Shown in pieces: positions 26,674-33,588 of a DNA stretch of 64,000 nt (positions within the stretch are counted from its first letter, which is position 1; every line of letters begins with the position of its first letter). The notes beneath the pieces were generated by a model. That model saw nothing but the letters and a program-made list of their open reading frames with translations. It was not told where the DNA came from and ran no database searches. The translations under genes and the position numbers were made by a program. Source of the DNA: Treponema sp. (lineage in GTDB: Bacteria > Spirochaetota > Spirochaetia > Treponematales > Treponemataceae). The stretch lies in the NCBI GenBank assembly GCA_016281495.1, contig JAEEIU010000012.1, forward strand, positions 248,001-312,000, written 5' to 3'.

Positions 26674-27077
26674 AAATAAAACGACATAGCATCATAATTT
26701 TTCTTGCTTTAATAGCACTTGATTTGGTTATTTCAGTAATAAACTATATAATAAGAGGGCAAGAAAGTGTTTCTGACATATTGATGTTTTCCTTTATTAT
26801 CGTGACAGCGTTTTTTGTCGTTTATTTTGGACTCAAGTTTATAGATGTTTTATTTAAAAGACCACTGCTAGGATATAGAATCATGTTCATGATTATGGGG
26901 ATTTTCTGTTCAATAGTTTTCGGATTGGATGTCCTTTATGATGTAAGGTCCCTCTTTCATGTGACAATGCCACTTTCAACCGCTTTAGCCTGCCTTGTCG
27001 GTATTTTGGACATTAAAATATCACCTAAAAGCGATGTGGCTTCAACCGAAGAGAAGGGCTTAGATGAATTGGAATAA
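26670..27077 (+). CDS. Small membrane protein, candidate immunity protein
   Basis: 135 residues with about four transmembrane helices (7-28, 37-60, 68-88, 97-112) and a charged C-terminal tail (SDVASTEEKGLDELE) likely in the cytoplasm. Its ATG overlaps the preceding stop. GGGGGA lies upstream. The topology resembles its neighbour, but the sequences are not obviously alike. Confidence 0.6.
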   Translation: MKIKRHSIIIFLALIALDLVISVINYIIRGQESVSDILMFSFIIVTAFFVVYFGLKFIDVLFKRPLLGYRIMFMIMGIFCSIVFGLDVLYDVRSLFHVTMPLSTALACLVGILDIKISPKSDVASTEEKGLDELE

Positions 27078-27107
27078 GCCTATTCAGAAAAGACGAAAGG
27101 ATGAAAC

Positions 27108-27215
27108 GTGAGTATTAATCATTCCGAAGAATTCCATGACAAAACCGTTCGCAGAGTGGTGAAGGTTTCCGACATAGACCCAGAAAAGAGATTTGTCAAA
27201 CTGGAAAAGTTGTGA
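27108..27215 (+). CDS. Possible 35-residue peptide at the end of the toxin operon
   Basis: A GTG at 27108 behind GAAAGGA opens MSINHSEEFHDKTVRR and continues through a charged sequence to LEKL. It is short and has no recognised family. It may be a small immunity or regulatory peptide or a gene remnant; the ribosome site is the main support. Confidence 0.3.
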   Translation: MSINHSEEFHDKTVRRVVKVSDIDPEKRFVKLEKL

Positions 27216-27264
27216 TTCCCGCAAAAACAAAAATTACCCAATAGATGACAAAATTTAATTAGCT

Positions 27265-27299
27265 TATAATCCATTTTCATGTTATAATCTCTTTATAAT
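27265..27299 (+). promoter_or_regulatory. Clustered -10 boxes upstream of the aldo/keto reductase
   Basis: Three perfect TATAAT hexamers at 27265, 27283 and 27294. The last is too close to the ribosome site to give a useful leader. No strong -35 is visible for any of them. Confidence 0.4.
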
Positions 27300-27309
27300 A
27301 GGAGGTTTA

Positions 27310-28437
27310 ATGTCAGACTACTTTGGAAAAGATGTTCCCAAGCTGGGATTTGGACTCATGCGGCTTCCAAAGCTGGAAGATGGTAAAACGATCGACATTG
27401 AGCAGACCAAGACGATGGTCGACATGTTCATGAAGGCTGGCCTTACCTATTTTGACACGGCTTACGTTTATGAGGGCGGTGAATCGGAAAAGGCGGCTAA
27501 AGTTGCCCTTGTTGACCGTTACCCCCGGGAATCATTCACCTTATGCACCAAGCTGAACGCAGGCGTGGCCAAAAACGAGGAAGATGCCAAACAGCAGTTT
27601 TACACCAGTCTTGAACGCACGGGCGCCGGCTTCTTTGACTATTACCTCCTTCATGCGCTGGGAAAGGGCAACATAAAATTCTACGATGACTATCACCTAT
27701 GGGATTTTGTAAAGGAGCAGAGGGACAAGGGGCTCATAAAATACTGGGGCTTTTCATTCCACGATGACCACGAATTCCTGGACACGCTTTTGACCCAACA
27801 CCCCGACGTTGATTTCATTCAGCTGCAGATTAACTATGCGGACTGGGAAAGCAACAATGTTGAATCGCGTCTCTGCTATGAGGTTGCGAGGAAACACGGT
27901 AAGTCGATTGTCGTAATGGAACCGGTAAAGGGCGGCGCATTGGCAAATCCACCTGATTCCGTCAAAAAGGTTTTCCTTGATGCAAACCCCAATGCATCTG
28001 TGGCTTCATGGGCGATTCGTTATGCGGCTTCTCTGGACGGCATCCTCACAGTTTTAAGCGGAATGTCAAACATCCAGCAGATGCAGGACAACCTGAGCTA
28101 TATGTCGGACTTCAAGCCCCTGGACGAAAGCGAAAGAGAGGTGATTGCAGCGGCTCAGGACGCTTTGTCTAAAGTTGAACAGATTCCCTGCACCTCATGC
28201 CGTTATTGTGTTCCGGGCTGTCCTCTTCACATTTCTATACCGTCCTTGTTTGACGCCATGAACCGGAAGCTCATCTACAATGACTTTGAGGCGGCAAAAA
28301 TGTCGTTCGGTTGGGCTACGGCAGACAACGGCAAGCCAAGCCAATGCGTTCAGTGCGGTCAATGCGAGGCTGCGTGTCCCCAACATTTGCCCATTATAAA
28401 GCACCTGGAAGAAATTGCGGCTTTATTCGAAGCATGA
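27310..28437 (+). CDS. Aldo/keto reductase with C-terminal ferredoxin-type 4Fe-4S domain
   Basis: Residues 1-270 form an AKR barrel with the catalytic set in order: YFDTAYVY (Asp, Tyr), TLCTKLN (Lys) and YLLHAL (His). Residues 290-365 hold two cluster motifs, CTSCRYCVPGCP and CVQCGQCEAACP. This fused type is common in anaerobes and may link NAD(P)H-type chemistry to ferredoxin. Substrate unknown. AGGAGG precedes the ATG. Confidence 0.93.
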   Translation: MSDYFGKDVPKLGFGLMRLPKLEDGKTIDIEQTKTMVDMFMKAGLTYFDTAYVYEGGESEKAAKVALVDRYPRESFTLCTKLNAGVAKNEEDAKQQFYTSLERTGAGFFDYYLLHALGKGNIKFYDDYHLWDFVKEQRDKGLIKYWGFSFHDDHEFLDTLLTQHPDVDFIQLQINYADWESNNVESRLCYEVARKHGKSIVVMEPVKGGALANPPDSVKKVFLDANPNASVASWAIRYAASLDGILTVLSGMSNIQQMQDNLSYMSDFKPLDESEREVIAAAQDALSKVEQIPCTSCRYCVPGCPLHISIPSLFDAMNRKLIYNDFEAAKMSFGWATADNGKPSQCVQCGQCEAACPQHLPIIKHLEEIAALFEA

Positions 28438-28478
28438 TAATATGATTAAAACAGGAAATTAATTTTGGAGGAATAATT

Positions 28479-28874
28479 ATGGCATGTTTTGCAGTACCTT
28501 TGGCAGAAGCGTTGATAGTATCTGCTGTCCGCGGTGTGATTGGTAACAAAAGGACTTCAAGTTCTGTGGTTGAAGAATCAAAGGAGGGCAGCAAGATTGT
28601 ATCCATCAAGCAGAAACTGGGATGGCTTCAGAACCTGCTCTATGGTGGAAGCGCCCTGCTTGCGATTGAGCACATCTATCACGGAGAGGTTGTCCTTTAT
28701 CCGCCTTTCCTGACTGCAATGCGCAACCCGGAAGACATACCCGAGATGCTGCACGAAATGTCCACGGTCGGTGTGGGAATGGCTGTCCTTGTTACCGCTG
28801 TATGGGCGATAGCAGTGGGAGTTTCTTCGGCATTGAAAAAGAAGAAAATGCTTCCTGCAAGGGGTATTGCCTGA
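28479..28874 (+). CDS. Small membrane protein of unknown function
   Basis: 131 residues with an N-terminal hydrophobic segment (5-21), a weaker one (about 48-65) and a C-terminal helix (97-116), ending in a lysine-rich tail. GGAGG precedes the ATG. It overlaps the next gene as TGATG. The pair lies between the reductase and larB and may belong to either. Confidence 0.7.
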   Translation: MACFAVPLAEALIVSAVRGVIGNKRTSSSVVEESKEGSKIVSIKQKLGWLQNLLYGGSALLAIEHIYHGEVVLYPPFLTAMRNPEDIPEMLHEMSTVGVGMAVLVTAVWAIAVGVSSALKKKKMLPARGIA

Positions 28875-29158
28875 TGTGTGAGATAATGACCATAGCAGCC
28901 GCCCTTGTCTTTACTGTGGTTTATGCAGTTCAGAGGAAAAGGGGAATCAGCAGCAAGCCTGTCTTTGTGACTATGCTCATGTTCTGGGGTGCCACCTTGA
29001 TGTGGGCAGTTGATGGAATTGCCAGCGTTCTTGAAGGTGAGCCTTTCTTTGACATCAGCATGGAAGACACGATTCTTGGCTTTATAATCCTTGGAGCCGG
29101 ACTAGCGATATTCGCATTTATGCTTTTGATCAACAGGGCAAAAAAAGCCAGGGCTTAA
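28874..29158 (+). CDS. Small three-helix membrane protein of unknown function
   Basis: 94 residues with transmembrane helices at about 4-22, 33-53 and 67-88. The start at 28874 overlaps the preceding stop codon (TGATG); an in-frame upstream ATG would overlap the previous gene by 70 bases. larB begins one base after its stop. Confidence 0.7.
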   Translation: MCEIMTIAAALVFTVVYAVQRKRGISSKPVFVTMLMFWGATLMWAVDGIASVLEGEPFFDISMEDTILGFIILGAGLAIFAFMLLINRAKKARA

Positions 29159-29159
29159 A

Positions 29160-29879
29160 ATGATTGACGGAAAAACAAGCTCTCAGGAGGCTTCTGAAAA
29201 ATTCGAAGATCTTGGTTTTGCAAAATTGGATACAGACCGAAAGGAACGTACCGGCTTTGCAGAGGTTGTTTTCTGTCAGGGCAAGGACGATTCATTTTTA
29301 ACAAAAATATTTTCAACTCTTTTTGAACACAACGGCGAAGTTTTGGGAACCAGGGCGACTGAGGCTCAGGCTGAATTGCTCAAAAAAACTTTTCCGGATC
29401 TGACTTACGACAAGGTTTCCAGAATCATCAGGATTGAAAAATCACAAAAAGAACAAATCGGAAAGATAGCCGTGTGCTGTGCAGGAACGGCAGACATTTC
29501 CGTTGCAGAAGAAGCGGCTCAGACAGCTGAATTTTTCGGTTCAAGAGTACAGCGCTTTTTTGACGTGGGTGTAAGCGGAATCCACCGACTCCTTTCATGT
29601 ATCGACAAGATTAACGAGGCAAATTGTGTTGTTGCGGTGGCAGGAATGGAAGGGGCTTTGGCCAGCGTTCTTGGGGGCCTTGTTTCTGTACCAATTATAG
29701 CCGTACCAACTTCTGTGGGATATGGCGCCAGCTTTAACGGACTTTCCGCATTACTTACCATGCTGAACTCATGCTCAAACGGAATAAGCGTGGTGAACAT
29801 TGACAACGGCTATGGCGCGGGATATCTTGCGACACAAATCAACAGGCTTGCGGTTAACGGCAGCACAAAAGGAAAATGA
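29160..29879 (+). CDS. larB: Nickel-pincer cofactor biosynthesis protein LarB
   Basis: The C-terminal half has the AIR-carboxylase-like fold of LarB: IAVCCAGTADISVAEEAA, then VAVAGMEGALASVLGGL, then PTSVGYGASFNGLSALLTMLNSC. LarB carboxylates and hydrolyses nicotinic acid adenine dinucleotide in the pathway to the nickel-pincer cofactor of lactate racemase and related LarA enzymes. It directly precedes larC. larA and larE are not in the window. Confidence 0.93.
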   Translation: MIDGKTSSQEASEKFEDLGFAKLDTDRKERTGFAEVVFCQGKDDSFLTKIFSTLFEHNGEVLGTRATEAQAELLKKTFPDLTYDKVSRIIRIEKSQKEQIGKIAVCCAGTADISVAEEAAQTAEFFGSRVQRFFDVGVSGIHRLLSCIDKINEANCVVAVAGMEGALASVLGGLVSVPIIAVPTSVGYGASFNGLSALLTMLNSCSNGISVVNIDNGYGAGYLATQINRLAVNGSTKGK

Positions 29880-29881
29880 TT

Positions 29882-31228
29882 ATGGAAGACAATTCTTTGT
29901 ATCTTGAATGTACCTCAGGAATCAGCGGGGACATGGCGGTTGCGGCACTCCTTGATGCGGGGGCAGACCAGGATGTTCTGGAGTCAGCCCTCAAATCAAT
30001 TCCGGCACAGGGTTTTAAAACAGAAATCTCACGGGTAAACAAGGGTGGAGTCAGCTGCTGTGACTTTAACGTAATCCTTGACGCTGAACACGAAAACCAC
30101 GATCACGACATGGAATACCTCTACGGCCACGAACATTCACACGAAGAACATGAGCACGACCATGACCACGAACATCATCACCATGAGCATGAAGAACACG
30201 AGCATACACATGATCATGAGCACCATCATGACCACGAACATGAGCATGCACACCACCACCATCACACTGGAATCAGGGAAATATATTCAATCATAGATAA
30301 AACCAACATGACCGACGGGGCACGGACACTTGCAAAAAAAATCTTTGACATCATCGCACAGGCAGAATCCACAGCCCACAATGTCCCGGTAGAAGAAGTA
30401 CATTTTCACGAGGTTGGGGCAATTGATTCAATCGTGGACGTAATTGCACTGGCAGTCTGCTTTGACAACCTGCATCCCACGCATGTCTATGTTCCCCATT
30501 TATGCGAAGGCACCGGCACAGTAAGATGTCAGCACGGCATTCTTCCGGTTCCAGTTCCGGCAGTGACCCACATTGTTGCGTCCCATCACATTCCACTTGA
30601 ATTCATATCCGAACACGGGGAATTTGTTACACCCACAGGAGCCGCATTTGTTGCCGCAGTACGAACCGACGCCCAGCTTCCCAAACATTTTACAATCAAC
30701 AAAATTGGAATGGGTGCGGGAAAAAGGAACTACCACCGCCCAAGCATTTTACGTGCAATGATGATTCAGGAAATTGCAGAGACAAAAATCCAGGACAATA
30801 CTGTATACAAACTGGAAACAAACATAGACGATTCAAACGGAGAACAGCTTGGCTATGTCATGGACCTTCTGTTAAAGGCAGGTGCTTTCGACGTACACTA
30901 CATGCCCTGCTTTATGAAAAAGAACCGCCCAGGCTACATGCTCACGGTTGTGTGCGACAAGGAAATGATTCCCGAACTTGAGCACATAATATTCAAGAAC
31001 ACCACGACAATCGGAATCCGCCGCATGAAGTACGAGCGTTCAATCCTGCCGCGAAAAACCTACACCGTACATACCATCTGGGGAGAAGCAGCCGTTAAGG
31101 AAGTTGTCCTTGATTCCGGAGAAAAGCGCATCTACCCTGAATACGAAAGCATCGTCAAAATCTGCAGGGAAACAGGCCTACCCTATGCAAAGGTGTATTC
31201 CGAAATATTTAAATCAACTTCATCATAA
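29882..31228 (+). CDS. larC: Nickel-insertion protein LarC with very long His-rich loop
   Basis: Recognised by LECTSGISGDMAVAALLDAG, VEEVHFHEVGAIDSIVD, the VPHLCEGTGTVRCQHGILPVP segment and IGMGAGKRNY. LarC inserts nickel into the pincer cofactor using CTP. Residues about 70-125 are a stretch of mostly His, Glu and Asp, far richer than usual, likely nickel storage. Here the LarC1 and LarC2 parts lie in one frame, whereas L. plantarum needs a ribosomal frameshift. ATG at 29882 has AAGGA 7 bases upstream; an ATG at 29876 is also possible. Confidence 0.93.
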   Translation: MEDNSLYLECTSGISGDMAVAALLDAGADQDVLESALKSIPAQGFKTEISRVNKGGVSCCDFNVILDAEHENHDHDMEYLYGHEHSHEEHEHDHDHEHHHHEHEEHEHTHDHEHHHDHEHEHAHHHHHTGIREIYSIIDKTNMTDGARTLAKKIFDIIAQAESTAHNVPVEEVHFHEVGAIDSIVDVIALAVCFDNLHPTHVYVPHLCEGTGTVRCQHGILPVPVPAVTHIVASHHIPLEFISEHGEFVTPTGAAFVAAVRTDAQLPKHFTINKIGMGAGKRNYHRPSILRAMMIQEIAETKIQDNTVYKLETNIDDSNGEQLGYVMDLLLKAGAFDVHYMPCFMKKNRPGYMLTVVCDKEMIPELEHIIFKNTTTIGIRRMKYERSILPRKTYTVHTIWGEAAVKEVVLDSGEKRIYPEYESIVKICRETGLPYAKVYSEIFKSTSS

Positions 31229-31236
31229 TCAAGTAA

Positions 31237-31265
31237 TTGCAGACCATGGCCTTTTTCAGTATAAT
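31237..31265 (+). promoter_or_regulatory. Possible promoter of the PurF-like gene
   Basis: TATAAT at 31260-31265 with a weak TTGCAG 17 bases upstream, just after the larC stop. Confidence 0.4.
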
Positions 31266-31283
31266 GTCTTGCAGAGGTAAGCT

Positions 31284-32696
31284 ATGGGCGGTGTATTTGG
31301 TGTAGCATCTAAAGGCGACTGTTCTTTGGATTTGTTTTTTGGCGTTGACTATCATTCACATCTTGGAACACGCAGGGGTGGACTTGCGGTTTTTCAGGAA
31401 AACAAATTTCAGCGTGTAATCCACAACATTCAGAATTCTCCCTTTAGGACAAAGTTTGAAAACGACATGCACGACATGCACGGCCCCATCGGCATAGGCT
31501 GTATCTCCGACTATGAACCTCAGCCTCTTCTGGCACGTTCACATCTGGGACGCTTTGCGCTCACAACTGTGGGCCTTGTCTCAAACAAAGAGGAAATCGT
31601 AAACGAGCTCTTGGATAATGGAAAGGCCTTTTTGGAAATGTCGGGCGGTGAAATCAACCAGACAGAACTGATCCTTGCCATGATAAACACCCAGAAGACC
31701 ATTCTTGAAGGAATTCAATACGTACAGCAGAAAGTCAAGGGTTCAATTACACTCCTGGTCGCCACCCCGGAAGGCATTTACGGTGCCAGGGACAGACTCG
31801 GCCGCACTCCGCTTCAAATCGGAAAAAAAGACGGAGCCATGTGCCTTTCATTTGAAAGCTTCGCCTACATCAACCTTGGATATAAGGATGAACATGAACT
31901 GGGACCTGCGGAAATCGTTTTTGTAACACCGGATTCATACAAGGTTCTTCAGCAGCCCCAAAAGGAAATGAAGATCTGTACCTTCCTGTGGATTTACTAC
32001 GGATACCCCACAAGCTGCTACGAGGGCGTAAATGTTGAAGCAATGAGGTACAACTGCGGAAGATTCCTTGCCCGACGCGACAAGGACGACAACATAAAGC
32101 CTGACTGTGCCGCCGGAGTTCCAGATTCAGGAACCGCACATGCCATCGGTTACGCAAACGAGGCAGGCATTCCGTTTACAAGGCCTTTCATCAAGTACAC
32201 TCCCACATGGCCGCGCTCATTCATGCCCACAAGCCAGGACCAGAGGAACCTTATCGCCCACATGAAGCTCATTCCGGTTCAGAGCCTTATTAAAGACAGA
32301 AGCATCCTTTTGATAGATGATTCAATCGTACGCGGAACCCAGCTGCGTGAGACAACCGATTTCCTGTATCAGTCTGGAGCAAAGGAAGTTCATGTACGCC
32401 CTGCATGTCCGCCAATCATGTTCGGTTGCAAATATCTGAACTTCAGCCGTTCAAACAGCGAGATGGATTTGATTGCACGACGTGTGGTAAGGCAATTTGA
32501 AGGTGATGACGTTAGCCCCGAAACCCTTGCAAAATACTGTGACCCGAACACCCCGGAATATGAAAAACTTCAGAAAGAAATCTGCAGTCAGCTTCACTTT
32601 ACGACATTGCGCTATCACCGCCTGGATGACATGCTCAATTCAACAGGCCTGGATCACTCTATGCTGTGTACGTATTGCTGGAACGGAAAGGAATAA
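31284..32696 (+). CDS. Amidophosphoribosyltransferase-like protein lacking the catalytic Cys
   Basis: The fold is that of PurF: an N-terminal class II glutaminase domain (HSHLGTRRGGLAVF, GIGCISDYEPQPL) and a phosphoribosyltransferase domain with the PRPP motif LLIDDSIVRGTQLRE, plus Cys near the end (CTYCWNG) that in PurF bind a 4Fe-4S cluster. It begins MGGVFGVAS where PurF has MCGVFG, so the nucleophilic Cys is Gly and glutamine hydrolysis should be lost. Similar MGG-starting relatives are known to me from anaerobes, where their job is unclear. It may use free ammonia or do something else. Confidence 0.85.
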   Translation: MGGVFGVASKGDCSLDLFFGVDYHSHLGTRRGGLAVFQENKFQRVIHNIQNSPFRTKFENDMHDMHGPIGIGCISDYEPQPLLARSHLGRFALTTVGLVSNKEEIVNELLDNGKAFLEMSGGEINQTELILAMINTQKTILEGIQYVQQKVKGSITLLVATPEGIYGARDRLGRTPLQIGKKDGAMCLSFESFAYINLGYKDEHELGPAEIVFVTPDSYKVLQQPQKEMKICTFLWIYYGYPTSCYEGVNVEAMRYNCGRFLARRDKDDNIKPDCAAGVPDSGTAHAIGYANEAGIPFTRPFIKYTPTWPRSFMPTSQDQRNLIAHMKLIPVQSLIKDRSILLIDDSIVRGTQLRETTDFLYQSGAKEVHVRPACPPIMFGCKYLNFSRSNSEMDLIARRVVRQFEGDDVSPETLAKYCDPNTPEYEKLQKEICSQLHFTTLRYHRLDDMLNSTGLDHSMLCTYCWNGKE

Positions 32697-32715
32697 GCTC
32701 TATCGGGAGCTTTTA
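32695..32715. terminator. Weak hairpin between convergent genes
   Basis: AAGCTC-tatcgg-GAGCTT followed by only two further T on the plus strand. It lies exactly where the PurF-like gene and the secreted-protein gene converge. Confidence 0.35.
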
Positions 32716-33171
32716 GTCAGTGGTTATCATAAAATAGAAGATGCAATGGTAATAGTCTGAGCCGCCGTTGTACTGGGTCAGGACAATCCATCCGTCCATT
32801 GCCATCTTTTCCTGTGCCATGTTTCTGGTAACAAGTGTCTCGTAAACATTGTTTGGCGCAAGGGAACTCATTTTGGAAAGGTTATTCTGAACAAAGTCGA
32901 GCATTCCGCTGTCTTCTTCGTCCATTTTGTCGCCGGTAATCTGAAAAAACTCTTTTAAATGCTGGTCAGGCCCCAATCCATTAAAAAATGTTTCCTTAAG
33001 GCTGTCCAGGGAAGTATTGGCCAGTGAAGCCTGAAAGTCAGAACGTGACATCGGGTCAAGGAATTCAACCACTACATCATCCGCTGAATAGTCTTTTCTG
33101 GCAAAGCAAAGTTCTGCCGAAACGCAAAACATCAAAGCAACGCAAACAAAAAACCGCAAAATCTTTTTCAT
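32713..33171 (-). CDS. Secreted protein of unknown function
   Basis: The start at 33171 follows GGAGG and opens a clear signal peptide (MKKILRFFVCVALMFCVSA, cut near CFA-RK). The mature 128 residues are acidic and helical (DFQASLANTSLDSLKETFF). No family recognised. A longer in-frame start at 33231 would put the promoter and ribosome site inside the gene. Confidence 0.7.
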   Translation of the reverse strand: MKKILRFFVCVALMFCVSAELCFARKDYSADDVVVEFLDPMSRSDFQASLANTSLDSLKETFFNGLGPDQHLKEFFQITGDKMDEEDSGMLDFVQNNLSKMSSLAPNNVYETLVTRNMAQEKMAMDGWIVLTQYNGGSDYYHCIFYFMITTD

Positions 33172-33191
33172 GCAGAACCTCCTATACTTAT

Positions 33192-33220
33192 ATAATATGT
33201 AATTTTTAAAACTTAGACAA
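33192..33220 (-). promoter_or_regulatory. Promoter of the secreted-protein gene
   Basis: Minus strand TTGTCT (33220-33215), 17-base spacer, TATTAT (33197-33192). Confidence 0.6.
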
Positions 33221-33293
33221 GAGTATAACAACTAAAACATGCCGGAGGTTACACGGATACTTGATATGTTGTCACACCAGATTTGTATTTGTT

Positions 33294-33360
33294 GTCATTC
33301 CGGACTTGATCCGGAATCTCAAACTTGCATGTTAAGATGCTGAATCAAGTTCAGCATGAC
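33294..33360. repeat. REPIN-like paired palindromes, copy 2
   Basis: GTC + ATTCCGGA-cttga-TCCGGAAT + CT, a 17-base spacer, then AG + ATGCTGAA-tcaag-TTCAGCAT + GAC. Same layout as the 14244 copy but with different arm sequences, each still a perfect palindrome. Together with the next two entries it fills the 357-base gap between 33232 and 33588, in which I see no gene. Confidence 0.85.
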
Positions 33361-33393
33361 TATGGTTATCATTCCGGGAGGAAAAAGGTAATC

Positions 33394-33454
33394 CATGTTC
33401 AAAATTTTGTTGAATTTAGGTAAATTTCATGTTCAAATTTTTGTTGATTTTACC
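33394..33454. repeat. Direct repeat pair with 34-bp period
   Basis: CATGTTCAAA-type units of about 27 bases at 33394-33420 and 33428-33454, differing at a few positions. They sit between two REPIN copies. Confidence 0.65.
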
Positions 33455-33481
33455 TTATACTGTCCAGAAACTCATGAAACC

Positions 33482-33561
33482 GTCATTATCGGGCTGGACC
33501 CGATAATCTTTATGTTGCCTAACAGGTATCTGTAGATTGCCGGATCGAGTCCGGCAATGAC
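33482..33561. repeat. REPIN-like paired palindromes, copy 3
   Basis: GTC + ATTATCGGG-ctgga-CCCGATAAT + CT ... AG + ATTGCCGGA-tcgag-TCCGGCAAT + GAC. It carries the same two arm types as the 14244 copy but in inverted orientation, so the two are copies of one mobile unit. Confidence 0.85.
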
Positions 33562-33588
33562 AATCCCGTGTTTTTTAGCCCCCCCTGT

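Noticed and set aside
30066..30296. Extra frames over the His-rich part of larC
   Set aside because: Met/Thr or Val/His repeats produced by reading the CAT/GAA repeats out of frame.
33294..33561. CRISPR array
   Set aside because: The repeats are palindromic, differ from copy to copy and are not evenly spaced; no cas genes are present.
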